NCBI GenBank assembly: GCA_948844705.1
Contig: CAQNVT010000031.1
Coordinates: 1 to 14,291 of the forward strand
DNA: 14,291 bases
Direction of reading: 5' to 3'
Origin: an uncultured Dorea sp.
Lineage (GTDB): Bacteria > Bacillota > Clostridia > Lachnospirales > Lachnospiraceae
Both the position numbers and the translations under genes were made by a program. Positions 1-7,196 of this stretch are shown one piece after another. A model generated the notes under the pieces. It was not told the DNA's origin and made no database searches. It was given only the letters and a program-made list of their open reading frames with translations. Every line of letters starts with the position of its first letter. Position 1 is the stretch's first letter.

Positions 1-27
1 GAGTTCAGACGTGTGCTCTTCCGATCT
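1..27. other. Illumina TruSeq adapter remnant (sequencing artefact)
   Basis: The first 27 bases are identical, from memory, to the 3' part of the Illumina TruSeq read-2 adapter, ending in the diagnostic GCTCTTCCGATCT at 15-27. This is library sequence left untrimmed at the contig end. It creates a false in-frame GTG start at 13 and five false residues (MLFRS) in front of the translocase gene. Genuine sequence starts at about base 28. Confidence 0.96.
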
Positions 28-1749
28 GCAACAAAAGAGTATATGCAGGCGGAGGAGACGCAGCCTTCTAAGGAGCCGGACTTTGTGATCAACCGTGACG
101 GAGATACGACTTATTCCGGCAATGCGTTTAAGAACGTGGAGAAGGAAGAGACGCCGGCAACGGCTCCGGTACAGGAAACAGTGCCCGAGCCTTCAAAAAG
201 AAAGAAAAAATCACCGGATATATCCGTAGAAGAGGAAACGGCCAGAGTGGAGGCATCCGTGGCAAAGGAGGCGGAAAAGCCGAAAAAGGAATATCATCTG
301 CCGCCTCTCTCTCTTTTAAAAAGGGGAGGCAAAGGCGGCGGAGAATCGGATGCCAGCCTGCGCGGAACCGCGATGAAGCTGCAGCAGACACTCAAGAACT
401 TCGGAGTGAATGTGACGGTGACGAATGTAAGCTGCGGCCCGACTGTCACGCGTTATGAATTGCAGCCGGAGATGGGTGTAAAGGTAAGTAAGATCGTGGG
501 GCTTGCCGATGATATCAAGCTGAATCTGGCGGCGGCCGACATCCGTATTGAGGCTCCGATTCCCGGAAAGGCCGCGGTAGGGATCGAGGTTCCGAATAAA
601 GAGACCTCGCCGGTGATGTTAAGGGATTTGCTGGAATCAAAGGAATTTCAGAACAGTACGTCTAAGATAGCATTTGCCGCAGGAAAGGATATCGGAGGGA
701 AAACCGTTGTGGCGGATATTGCAAAGATGCCGCACGTGCTGATTGCAGGTGCTACCGGCTCGGGTAAATCCGTTTGTATCAATACACTGATCATGAGCAT
801 CCTCTATAAGGCGACGCCAGAGGAGGTAAAGCTTATCATGATCGACCCGAAGGTGGTTGAGCTGAGTGTGTATAACGGTATCCCGCATCTGATGATCCCG
901 GTCGTGACGGACCCGAAGAAGGCGGCCGGAGCGCTGAACTGGGGCGTGGCGGAAATGACCCGGAGATATCAGGCATTTGCAGAGCAGAATGTAAGGGATA
1001 TGAAGGGCTATAATGATAAAGTAAAGGAAATGAAGGTGCCCGAGGAGGAGCGGCCTCTTCTTATGCCGCAGATCGTCATTATCGTGGACGAGCTTGCTGA
1101 TCTTATGATGGTTGCCTCAGGTGAGGTGGAGGAAGCGATCTGCCGTCTGGCACAGCTTGCCAGAGCCGCGGGAATCCATCTTGTGCTTGCGACGCAGAGG
1201 CCGTCTGTCAACGTCATTACCGGACTGATCAAGGCGAATATGCCTTCAAGGATCGCATTTTCCGTATCCTCGGGAGTAGACTCAAGAACGATCATAGATA
1301 TGAACGGAGCAGAAAAGCTTCTCGGCAAGGGCGATATGCTATTTTATCCGGCGGGCTATCAGAAGCCGGCCAGAGTCCAGGGATCCTTTGTGTCGGATAA
1401 GGAGGTCCAGGCCGTTGTCGATTATCTGATACATAACAATGGAGACGCCGTTTACGACGACGAGATCGTAACCCATGTGAATACGGCAAATGTAGGAGCG
1501 CAGGGCGCGGCTCCGGCAGAAGGGGATGAACGCGACGTGTATTTTAAGGATGCAGGACGCCTCATCATAGAGAAAGAAAAGGCATCCATCGGGATGCTGC
1601 AGCGAGCGTTTAAGATCGGCTTTAACAGGGCGGCCAGAGTTATGGACCAGCTGTGTGAAGCAGGGGTCGTGGGAGGAGAAGAAGGCACGAAGCCCCGGAA
1701 GATTCTGATGACGCCGGAGGAATTTGAACAATATATTGCAAATGAGTAG
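28..1749 (+). CDS. ftsK: DNA translocase FtsK/SpoIIIE, C-terminal part (5' truncated)
   Basis: This is the motor part of a FtsK/SpoIIIE translocase, a hexameric ATPase that pumps chromosomal DNA through the division or sporulation septum. From base 28, 573 codons remain. A charged linker (about 1-95) leads into the alpha domain. The RecA-like motor has Walker A GATGSGKS at 241-248 and Walker B IVIIVDE ending at D354-E355, followed by the family stretch LATQRP. The C-terminal winged-helix gamma domain (about 503-570), which reads polar DNA motifs, is intact. The N-terminal transmembrane domain is absent because the contig starts inside the gene; nothing suggests a real deletion. The GTG at 13 lies in adapter sequence and is not a start. 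fhs follows after 36 bases with no terminator between. Whether this is FtsK or the sporulation paralogue SpoIIIE cannot be decided without the N-terminus. Confidence 0.95.
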   Translation, partial: ATKEYMQAEETQPSKEPDFVINRDGDTTYSGNAFKNVEKEETPATAPVQETVPEPSKRKKKSPDISVEEETARVEASVAKEAEKPKKEYHLPPLSLLKRGGKGGGESDASLRGTAMKLQQTLKNFGVNVTVTNVSCGPTVTRYELQPEMGVKVSKIVGLADDIKLNLAAADIRIEAPIPGKAAVGIEVPNKETSPVMLRDLLESKEFQNSTSKIAFAAGKDIGGKTVVADIAKMPHVLIAGATGSGKSVCINTLIMSILYKATPEEVKLIMIDPKVVELSVYNGIPHLMIPVVTDPKKAAGALNWGVAEMTRRYQAFAEQNVRDMKGYNDKVKEMKVPEEERPLLMPQIVIIVDELADLMMVASGEVEEAICRLAQLARAAGIHLVLATQRPSVNVITGLIKANMPSRIAFSVSSGVDSRTIIDMNGAEKLLGKGDMLFYPAGYQKPARVQGSFVSDKEVQAVVDYLIHNNGDAVYDDEIVTHVNTANVGAQGAAPAEGDERDVYFKDAGRLIIEKEKASIGMLQRAFKIGFNRAARVMDQLCEAGVVGGEEGTKPRKILMTPEEFEQYIANE

Positions 1750-1785
1750 GAAAGTAAAGCAGGGAGAAAGGAGATTTTGAGACCA

Positions 1786-3456
1786 ATGAAAACAGATATT
1801 CAGATTGCACAGGAAGCAAGTATGCAGCATATTAAAGAGGTGGCGGTAAAGTTAGGCATTAAGGAAGAGGAGTTGGAATTTTACGGAAAGTATAAGGCGA
1901 AGCTTTCTGATGAGCTTTGGGAAAGAATCAAGGATAATCCGGACGGAAAGCTTGTTCTTGTTACTGCGATCAATCCTACACCGGCCGGAGAGGGAAAGAC
2001 TACTGTTACCGTAGGTCTCGGCCAGGCAATGGCAAAGCTTAATCAAAGAGCGGTTATCGCTCTCAGAGAGCCGTCTCTCGGTCCGTGCTTTGGGATTAAG
2101 GGAGGCGCCGCGGGCGGCGGCTATTCTCAGGTTGTGCCGATGGAAGATCTTAATCTTCATTTTACAGGTGATTTTCATGCAATCACCTCTGCGAATAATC
2201 TGCTCGCGGCGCTTCTTGATAATCATATTCAGCAGGGAAACGCACTTCAGATCGATCCGAGGCAGGTTGTCTGGAAACGCTGCCTTGATATGAATGACAG
2301 AAGCTTAAGGAATATTGTCGTAGGACTTGGAAGTAAAATGGACGGAATGGTGCGTGAGGATCATTTTGTAATTACGGTTGCATCAGAGATCATGGCGATC
2401 CTTTGTCTGTCAGATGATATTCATGACTTAAAGCGCAGGCTCGGAAAGATCGTGGTTGCATACAATTTTAACGGCGATCCGGTAACGGCGGATGACCTTC
2501 AGGCAACGGGCGCTATGACGGCGCTTTTAAAGGATGCCATCAAGCCGAATATCATACAGACTCTGGAGCACACGCCGGCGCTTGTACACGGCGGGCCGTT
2601 TGCAAATATTGCCCATGGCTGCAACAGCGTACGTGCTACAAAGATGGCGCTTAAGATGAGCGATATTACGATTACGGAGGCAGGCTTCGGCGCAGATCTG
2701 GGCGCAGAAAAATTCTTTGACATCAAGTGCAGAAAGGCAGGGCTTGCTCCGGATGCGGTTGTTCTTGTTGCAACGGTCCGTGCACTTAAATATAACGGCG
2801 GAGTTCCCCGCGCGGAGCTTGAAAAGGAGAATCTTGAGGCGCTTGCAAAAGGAATCGTAAATCTTGAAAAGCATATAGAAAATATACAGAAATATGGTGT
2901 TCCGGTTGTCGTCACCTTAAATTCCTTCGTATCCGACACGCAGGCAGAATATGAATATGTACGTAAATTCTGTGAGGATAAGGGCTGTGAATTTGCTCTG
3001 GCCGAGGTATGGGCAAAGGGCGGCGAAGGCGGAACTGCTCTGGCACAGAAGGTACTGGAGACTCTGGAGACGAAGGAGAGTCATTTCCGTCCGTTATATG
3101 AGGATTCCCTTTCCCTGGAGGAAAAGATCGAGACGGTGGCAAAGGAGATTTACGGCGCAAGAGGCGTCGTATACGAGCCGGCGGCAAAGAAACAGCTTGC
3201 AAAGATCGAGGCAATGGGCTTTAAGGAGCTTCCTGTCTGCATGGCAAAGACACAGTATTCTCTTTCGGACGACGCGGCAAAGCTTGGACGGCCGACGGAT
3301 TTTGACGTAAAGATCCGGGAGGTATATGTAAGCGCCGGCGCCGGCTTTATCGTTGCCATTACCGGTGCGATCATGACGATGCCCGGACTTCCGAAGGTTC
3401 CGGCTGCAAACGGAATTGACGTATCCGAGGAAGGCAATATCACAGGGTTATTTTAA
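1786..3456 (+). CDS. fhs: formate--tetrahydrofolate ligase
   Basis: Cytosolic formyl-THF synthetase joins formate to tetrahydrofolate using ATP, giving 10-formyl-THF for purine synthesis, formyl-Met-tRNA or the methyl branch of the Wood-Ljungdahl pathway. The protein is 556 aa, the usual family length. It has the P-loop TPAGEGKT at 65-72 and the strongly conserved block from EPSLGP (95-100) through [12 protein letters not shown] to FTGDFHA (127-132). The ATG at 1786 is chosen: AAAGGAG at 1767-1773 lies 12 bases before it, whereas the in-frame TTG at 1777 is only 3 bases from that site. The taa stop at 3454-3456 runs into the folD ribosome binding site, so the two genes are almost certainly co-transcribed and probably translationally coupled. 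The product would feed FolD directly. Confidence 0.98.
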   Translation: MKTDIQIAQEASMQHIKEVAVKLGIKEEELEFYGKYKAKLSDELWERIKDNPDGKLVLVTAINPTPAGEGKTTVTVGLGQAMAKLNQRAVIALREPSLGPCFGIKGGAAGGGYSQVVPMEDLNLHFTGDFHAITSANNLLAALLDNHIQQGNALQIDPRQVVWKRCLDMNDRSLRNIVVGLGSKMDGMVREDHFVITVASEIMAILCLSDDIHDLKRRLGKIVVAYNFNGDPVTADDLQATGAMTALLKDAIKPNIIQTLEHTPALVHGGPFANIAHGCNSVRATKMALKMSDITITEAGFGADLGAEKFFDIKCRKAGLAPDAVVLVATVRALKYNGGVPRAELEKENLEALAKGIVNLEKHIENIQKYGVPVVVTLNSFVSDTQAEYEYVRKFCEDKGCEFALAEVWAKGGEGGTALAQKVLETLETKESHFRPLYEDSLSLEEKIETVAKEIYGARGVVYEPAAKKQLAKIEAMGFKELPVCMAKTQYSLSDDAAKLGRPTDFDVKIREVYVSAGAGFIVAITGAIMTMPGLPKVPAANGIDVSEEGNITGLF

Positions 3457-3466
3457 GGAGAAAGAT

Positions 3467-4303
3467 ATGGCACGGCTGATAGACGGAAAAAAAATTGCGG
3501 CACAGATAAAGGAAGAGGTAAAAGGCGAGGTGGAGGAGCTTCTTGCACAGGGCAGGAAAATCTGCCTTGCCGTAGTACAGGTGGGAGAGGATCCCGCTTC
3601 CTCGGTTTATGTCAGGAATAAACAAAGAGCCTGTGAATATGTCGGTATTAAATCGGTATTAAAGAAGCTCCCTGACGAGACAAAAGAAGAGGAGCTTCTT
3701 GCGGTCATTAAGGATATGAATCAGGACGACGGCATACAGGGAATCCTGGTACAGCTTCCGCTTCCCGCACACATAGAGGAAGACAAGGTGATAAGAGCAA
3801 TCTCTCCCGAAAAGGATGTGGACGGTTTCCATCCGGAAAATGTCGGAAGGCTCTGCATAGGAGAAAAAGGATTTCTTCCATGCACGCCTGCGGGAGTTAT
3901 AAAGCTTCTTAAATACAGCGGGATCGAGATTGAAGGAAAGGAATGCGTGGTTGTCGGCCGCAGTAATATTGTAGGAAAACCGATGTCACTTCTGCTTCTC
4001 AGAGAGAACGGCACGGTTACCGTTGTTCATTCACGCACCAAAAATCTACAGGAAATAACAAAGAGGGCAGATATTCTGATCGTAGCGATGGGAAAGCCGA
4101 TGTTTATTACGGCCGAATATGTAAAAGAGGGAGCGGCAGTGATCGATGTCGGAATTCACAGAAAGGAAGACGGACATCTGTGCGGGGATGTTGATTTCGA
4201 GTCCGTAAAGGAAACGGCGGCTTATATTACGCCGGTTCCGGGGGGAGTCGGACCGATGACCATCGCCATGCTGATGCGTAATTGTGTTTTAGCAGCAGAA
4301 TAG
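3467..4303 (+). CDS. folD: bifunctional methylene-THF dehydrogenase / methenyl-THF cyclohydrolase
   Basis: FolD interconverts 10-formyl-, 5,10-methenyl- and 5,10-methylene-THF, usually with NADP(H), and continues the route started by fhs. The 278-aa protein has the catalytic YVRNK (Y48, K52), QLPLP at 96-100, the DVDGFHP loop at 117-123, PCTPAG at 138-143, the nucleotide-binding GRSNIVGKP at 164-172 and the terminal TPVPGGVGPMT at 255-265. All key family positions are present. The ATG at 3467 sits 6 bases after an AAGGAG (3455-3460) that overlaps the fhs stop codon. A longer open frame from 3416 would lie inside fhs and has no reason to be used. The gap to the next gene is 20 bases, also with a strong Shine-Dalgarno. 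Confidence 0.98.
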   Translation: MARLIDGKKIAAQIKEEVKGEVEELLAQGRKICLAVVQVGEDPASSVYVRNKQRACEYVGIKSVLKKLPDETKEEELLAVIKDMNQDDGIQGILVQLPLPAHIEEDKVIRAISPEKDVDGFHPENVGRLCIGEKGFLPCTPAGVIKLLKYSGIEIEGKECVVVGRSNIVGKPMSLLLLRENGTVTVVHSRTKNLQEITKRADILIVAMGKPMFITAEYVKEGAAVIDVGIHRKEDGHLCGDVDFESVKETAAYITPVPGGVGPMTIAMLMRNCVLAAE

Positions 4304-4323
4304 TGTAGGAGGTTAGGGTGAGT

Positions 4324-5709
4324 ATGAAGTGCAGGTATTGTGGACATGAAATACCGGAAGGGGAATTATATTGCGGAAGATGCGGGGAAGAGGTATTTAT
4401 CGTTCCGGATTATAATCCGCTTGACGATATGCTTACTGCCCAGATAAAGGTCGGTGTAAACAGCGAGGATACGGATTCGGATTATTTAGATGATATTGCT
4501 GCCGATGTAAAGAGAAGGACGCCGCCCGGAGGGCGTACCGGTAATTCTCAGAACATGAATGTGCGTAGAAATACAGGACAAAATACAGGCGCCAGAAGAA
4601 ATACCGGCACCGGCCGGAACACAGGCGCAGGAAGAAATACTGGCGCCGGCCGGAATACGGGTGCGGGAAGATATACCGGCACCGGCCGGAATATGAACGC
4701 GGGAAGATATACGAGCACCGGACGTAATATGACGGACCGGGAGCTGTATGAACGGGAAAAGCGCCGCCGTCAGGCAGAACGTAAGAAAGAGCTGCTGCGT
4801 AAAAAGAGACAGAAGGTATTGCTGATACTGGCGATACTTGTCATCGGGATTGTAGCGGGATGCGTCACACTGTATCAGAATTCCTACAGCGGTATTATAG
4901 GCAGCGGCTACCGGGCGTTGAAAAATCAGGAGTATGCAAGCGCAGAAAATTATTTCCGGCGGGCGATCGAAAAGGATGATAAGAAAGCAGACGGCTATAC
5001 GGGGCTGGCTCAGACATATGTCAGACAGGATCAGCTCTCAGACGCCAACGAGCTGTTTACCGGAGCAATCAACGCGCAGAAAAATAATGTGGATCTTTAT
5101 GAGGCTTACATTATATTCTGCATAGATTCCGGGCAGCAGGCGAAGATTCCGCTTCTGCTTGACGAGGCTCCGGAAAGTGTAAGTGAGAAGCTCTCGGAAT
5201 ATATCATTGACGAGCCGGAATATGATCTGGACGAGGGTGAGGTGCTTGAGGAAGTCCACCAGTTAGAGATCACCGCCTCAGGCAACACGATCTACTATAC
5301 GACCGACAAATCAGAACCGACAATATCCAGTACGAAATACAATGAGCCGATTCAGCTGGCGGAAGGGGAAAATGTAATTCGGGCAATCGCTGTCGACGAG
5401 CGCGGAATCCCGAGCCTGCCGGTAGAAAAAACGTATATCGTTGAGTTTCCGGTTGAGGACGCTCCGGCAGTATCTCCGTCCACCGGGCAGTATGAGCAGG
5501 CGCAGAAGATTGAAATAAAAGTACCGGACGGATATGAGGCATATTATACTCTGACCGGGGACGATCCGACAACGGCCTCCACCAAATATACCGGCCCTAT
5601 TGACATGCCGGAGGGCGAGACATTGTTCAAGGCGATCCTCGTAAATGGGGGCGGGCGCACAAGCAGCGTAACCACCAGAAATTACATGCTGGAGATTGAG
5701 GAAGAATAA
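4324..5709 (+). CDS. zinc-ribbon, single-pass membrane protein with TPRs and two chitobiase-C-like domains
   Basis: Function unknown. Numbered from ATG 4324 (461 aa), the order is: a zinc ribbon with C3, C6, C17 and C20; an acidic stretch; a hexapeptide repeat rich in Gly, Arg and Thr (89-136); a very basic segment; a membrane helix at about 165-184 (VLLILAILVIGIVAGCVTLY); two TPR-like helix pairs (about 193-253); an acidic linker; and two beta-sandwich units like the CHB_HEX_C domain (about 313-373 and 388-456), each with an IYYTTD/AYYTLT strand, a DxxxPT/STKY core and a RAI/KAI strand. The basic side facing the N-terminus predicts zinc ribbon inside, TPR and chitobiase-C domains outside. 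The GTG at 4318 is an alternative start (5 bases from AGGAGG at 4307-4312, against 11 for the ATG); ATG is preferred because such ribbons usually begin MKCxYCG. It is the last gene of the ftsK-fhs-folD block. A scaffold or sensor role at the cell envelope is a guess. Confidence 0.85.
   Translation: MKCRYCGHEIPEGELYCGRCGEEVFIVPDYNPLDDMLTAQIKVGVNSEDTDSDYLDDIAADVKRRTPPGGRTGNSQNMNVRRNTGQNTGARRNTGTGRNTGAGRNTGAGRNTGAGRYTGTGRNMNAGRYTSTGRNMTDRELYEREKRRRQAERKKELLRKKRQKVLLILAILVIGIVAGCVTLYQNSYSGIIGSGYRALKNQEYASAENYFRRAIEKDDKKADGYTGLAQTYVRQDQLSDANELFTGAINAQKNNVDLYEAYIIFCIDSGQQAKIPLLLDEAPESVSEKLSEYIIDEPEYDLDEGEVLEEVHQLEITASGNTIYYTTDKSEPTISSTKYNEPIQLAEGENVIRAIAVDERGIPSLPVEKTYIVEFPVEDAPAVSPSTGQYEQAQKIEIKVPDGYEAYYTLTGDDPTTASTKYTGPIDMPEGETLFKAILVNGGGRTSSVTTRNYMLEIEEE
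4588..4731 (+). repeat. in-frame 18-base tandem repeat with 36-base higher-order period
   Basis: Eight consecutive 18-base units encode the hexapeptide G-[AT]-[GR]-R-[NY]-[TM], with drift in the later units. Alternate units differ consistently: odd units spell the conserved arginine AGA, even units CGG or CGT. The array is therefore four copies of a 36-base dimer. Imperfect related sequence precedes it (4561-4587). This lies inside the zinc-ribbon membrane protein gene and encodes a flexible basic linker. Confidence 0.85.
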
Positions 5710-5716
5710 TTCAGAT

Positions 5717-5753
5717 AAAAAAGATTGTATGAAAAGAAATACAATCTTTTTTT
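5717..5753 (+). terminator. Rho-independent terminator of the ftsK-fhs-folD block
   Basis: GATTGTAT at 5723-5730 pairs perfectly with ATACAATC at 5739-5746 across an 8-base loop. The stem is extended by six A's on the left against the T-tract on the right (5747-5753). It begins 8 bases after the stop codon. The A-tract on the other side means it could also act on minus-strand transcripts. Confidence 0.92.
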
Positions 5754-5762
5754 AATACCATA

Positions 5763-5791
5763 TTGCGTTAATTATTTAACAGTATTATAAT
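5763..5791 (+). promoter_or_regulatory. sigma-A type promoter of the alcohol dehydrogenase gene
   Basis: A perfect -10 TATAAT is at 5786-5791, and TTGCGT at 5763-5768 stands 17 bases upstream as a partial -35. Transcription would start near 5798, giving a leader of about 35 bases before the ATG at 5834, with AGAGGAG at 5818-5824. The weak -35 with an ideal -10 suits a repressible promoter. Confidence 0.75.
5765..5782 (+). promoter_or_regulatory. candidate Rex (NADH/NAD+ sensor) operator
   Basis: GTTAA-N4-TTAAC at 5767-5780 is a perfect inverted repeat lying exactly between the -35 and -10 of the alcohol dehydrogenase promoter. Against the clostridial Rex consensus TTGTTAA-N4-TTAACAA, 11 of 14 specified positions match; the mismatches are at the outer ends. 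Rex is known to repress fermentative alcohol dehydrogenase genes in Clostridia until NADH rises. No rex gene is in the window, so binding is inferred from the motif, its position and the gene it precedes. Confidence 0.6.
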
Positions 5792-5833
5792 CAAAGTATG
5801 TTAAAAAAATATCAATAAGAGGAGATGTAAAAA

Positions 5834-7015
5834 ATGAGCAGATTTACGTTACCAAGAGATGTATATCACGGAAAAGGATGCCTGGAGGAATTAAAGAATT
5901 TAAAGGGTAAGAAGGCGATTCTTGTTGTTGGAGGCGGTTCTATGAAACGCCAGGGCTTTCTGGATAAAGCCGTTAATTATCTTAAGGAAGCAGGCATGGA
6001 GGTCGAGCTGTTTGAAGGTGTTGAGCCAGATCCGTCCGTAGAGACCGTCATGAAGGGCGCGGAGGCTATGCGTAAGTTTGAGCCGGATTGGATCGTATCC
6101 ATGGGCGGAGGTTCTCCGATCGACGCTGCAAAGGCAATGTGGGCATTTTATGAGTATCCGGAGACAACCTTTGAGGATCTGTGCATTCCGTTTAATTTCC
6201 CGGAGCTTCGTACAAAAGCAAAATTTGCCGCAATTCCGACCACATCAGGCACGGCTACGGAGGTAACGGCATTTTCTGTTATCACAAACTATCAGACAGG
6301 CGTAAAATATCCGCTTGCGGACTTTAATATCACACCGGATGTTGCAATCGTTGATCCTGATCTTGTAGCAGGACTTCCTGTAAAGCAGGTTGCATATACG
6401 GGTATGGATGCACTGACACATGCGATTGAGGCATATGTATCTACACTTAATTGTCCGTTTACGGATCCGCTGGCGCTTCAGGCGATCGAGATGGTTCTTG
6501 ACTATCTGCCGGCTTCCTATAACTGTGATATGGACGCAAGAGAACAGATGCATTATGCACAGTGTCTTGCGGGTATGGCATTTTCCAACGCACTGCTTGG
6601 TATCGTACACTCTATGGCACATAAGACAGGAGCCGCATTCTCAACCGGACACATCCCGCACGGCTGCGCAAATGCAATTTATCTGCCCTATGTTATTAAA
6701 TACAATGCGCATGACAAGACTGCAGCAAGCCGTTATGCAGAGATTGCACGCAGGATGGGTCTTGCAGGAAATTCCGAGAAGGCACTGATCAACAGCCTGT
6801 GTGCAAAGATCGATGAGTTTAACGTAAAGCTTAATATTCCTAAGACCTTGAAGGACTTCGGTATCAATGAAGACGAGTTCAAGGAGAAGGTTGCCGGAAT
6901 TGCGGAGCGTGCAGTAGGCGATGCATGCACAGGCTCCAACCCGAGAGCGATCGATCCTGCGGCGATGGAGAAATTATTTAACTGCACATATTACGGAACA
7001 GAGGTTGATTTTTAA
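5834..7015 (+). CDS. iron-containing alcohol dehydrogenase (group III)
   Basis: This cytosolic enzyme of the Fe-ADH family reduces aldehydes to alcohols with NAD(P)H as a fermentation electron sink. The 393-aa length is typical of stand-alone members. Family features are GGGS at 33-36, GGGSPIDAAK at 91-100, PTTSGTATEVT at 135-145, GMDALTHAIEAY at 190-201 and HSMAHK at 259-264. By alignment with E. coli FucO from memory, the metal ligands are D192, H196, H259 and H276, all present. The substrate cannot be read from sequence; ethanol, butanol and 1,2-propanediol dehydrogenases and the C-terminal half of AdhE all look similar, and no aldehyde dehydrogenase domain is fused here. It is a single-gene transcript, bounded by its own promoter and terminator, with a Rex-like operator that suggests induction when NADH accumulates. 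Confidence 0.95.
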   Translation: MSRFTLPRDVYHGKGCLEELKNLKGKKAILVVGGGSMKRQGFLDKAVNYLKEAGMEVELFEGVEPDPSVETVMKGAEAMRKFEPDWIVSMGGGSPIDAAKAMWAFYEYPETTFEDLCIPFNFPELRTKAKFAAIPTTSGTATEVTAFSVITNYQTGVKYPLADFNITPDVAIVDPDLVAGLPVKQVAYTGMDALTHAIEAYVSTLNCPFTDPLALQAIEMVLDYLPASYNCDMDAREQMHYAQCLAGMAFSNALLGIVHSMAHKTGAAFSTGHIPHGCANAIYLPYVIKYNAHDKTAASRYAEIARRMGLAGNSEKALINSLCAKIDEFNVKLNIPKTLKDFGINEDEFKEKVAGIAERAVGDACTGSNPRAIDPAAMEKLFNCTYYGTEVDF

Positions 7016-7025
7016 ATAGTTATTT

Positions 7026-7054
7026 TGTAACTGTTCAGTACCTTCACAGTTACA
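7026..7054 (+). other. stem-loop in the 3' untranslated region of the alcohol dehydrogenase gene
   Basis: TGTAACTGT at 7026-7034 pairs perfectly with ACAGTTACA at 7046-7054 over an 11-base loop. No T-tract follows, so it is not itself a classical terminator. It precedes the true terminator by about 20 bases and might protect the mRNA 3' end. Confidence 0.5.
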
Positions 7055-7074
7055 GTATTTCATAAAAATACAAT

Positions 7075-7115
7075 TGCGGACAGAACCAAAAAGGGGGGCT
7101 GTCCGCAGTTTTTTT
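7075..7115 (+). terminator. Rho-independent terminator of the alcohol dehydrogenase gene
   Basis: TGCGGACAG (7075-7083) pairs perfectly with CTGTCCGCA (7099-7107), separated by a 15-base loop containing six G's, and a run of seven T's follows at 7109-7115. Confidence 0.92.
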
Positions 7116-7125
7116 GTGTTTTTCA

Positions 7126-7154
7126 TTGAATCGTCTTCGTAAAGTTGGTATACT
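7126..7154 (+). promoter_or_regulatory. sigma-A type promoter with extended -10 for the AAA-ATPase gene
   Basis: TTGAAT at 7126-7131, a 17-base spacer, then TATACT at 7149-7154 preceded by TGG, which gives an extended -10 element (TGnTATACT). It lies just after the preceding terminator and about 40 bases before the ATG at 7197, so the next gene has its own transcript. Confidence 0.72.
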
Positions 7155-7196
7155 GTCAATAGTGAGACGGATTGTTTTGAATTGAGGTCGATTAGG

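Noticed and set aside
13..27. GTG start of a 578-aa ftsK frame
   Set aside because: The start and first five codons lie in adapter sequence; the gene is truncated.
1777..1785. TTG start for fhs
   Set aside because: Only 3 bases from the Shine-Dalgarno; the ATG at 1786 gives the standard 556-aa length.
1339..1830. 163-aa minus-strand open frame opposite the ftsK end and fhs start
   Set aside because: Antisense shadow crossing a gene junction, with no family motif and no ribosome binding site.
3416..3466. Upstream extension of folD into fhs
   Set aside because: Adds 17 residues unlike FolD; the ATG at 3467 has AAGGAG at ideal spacing.
4588..4731. Possible CRISPR array
   Set aside because: Units are contiguous, short and in frame with a coding gene; there are no unique spacers.
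7182..7196. TTG start five codons upstream for the AAA-ATPase gene
   Set aside because: The family usually opens close to the KLPIGVE stretch, and the TTG has no binding site in front of it.
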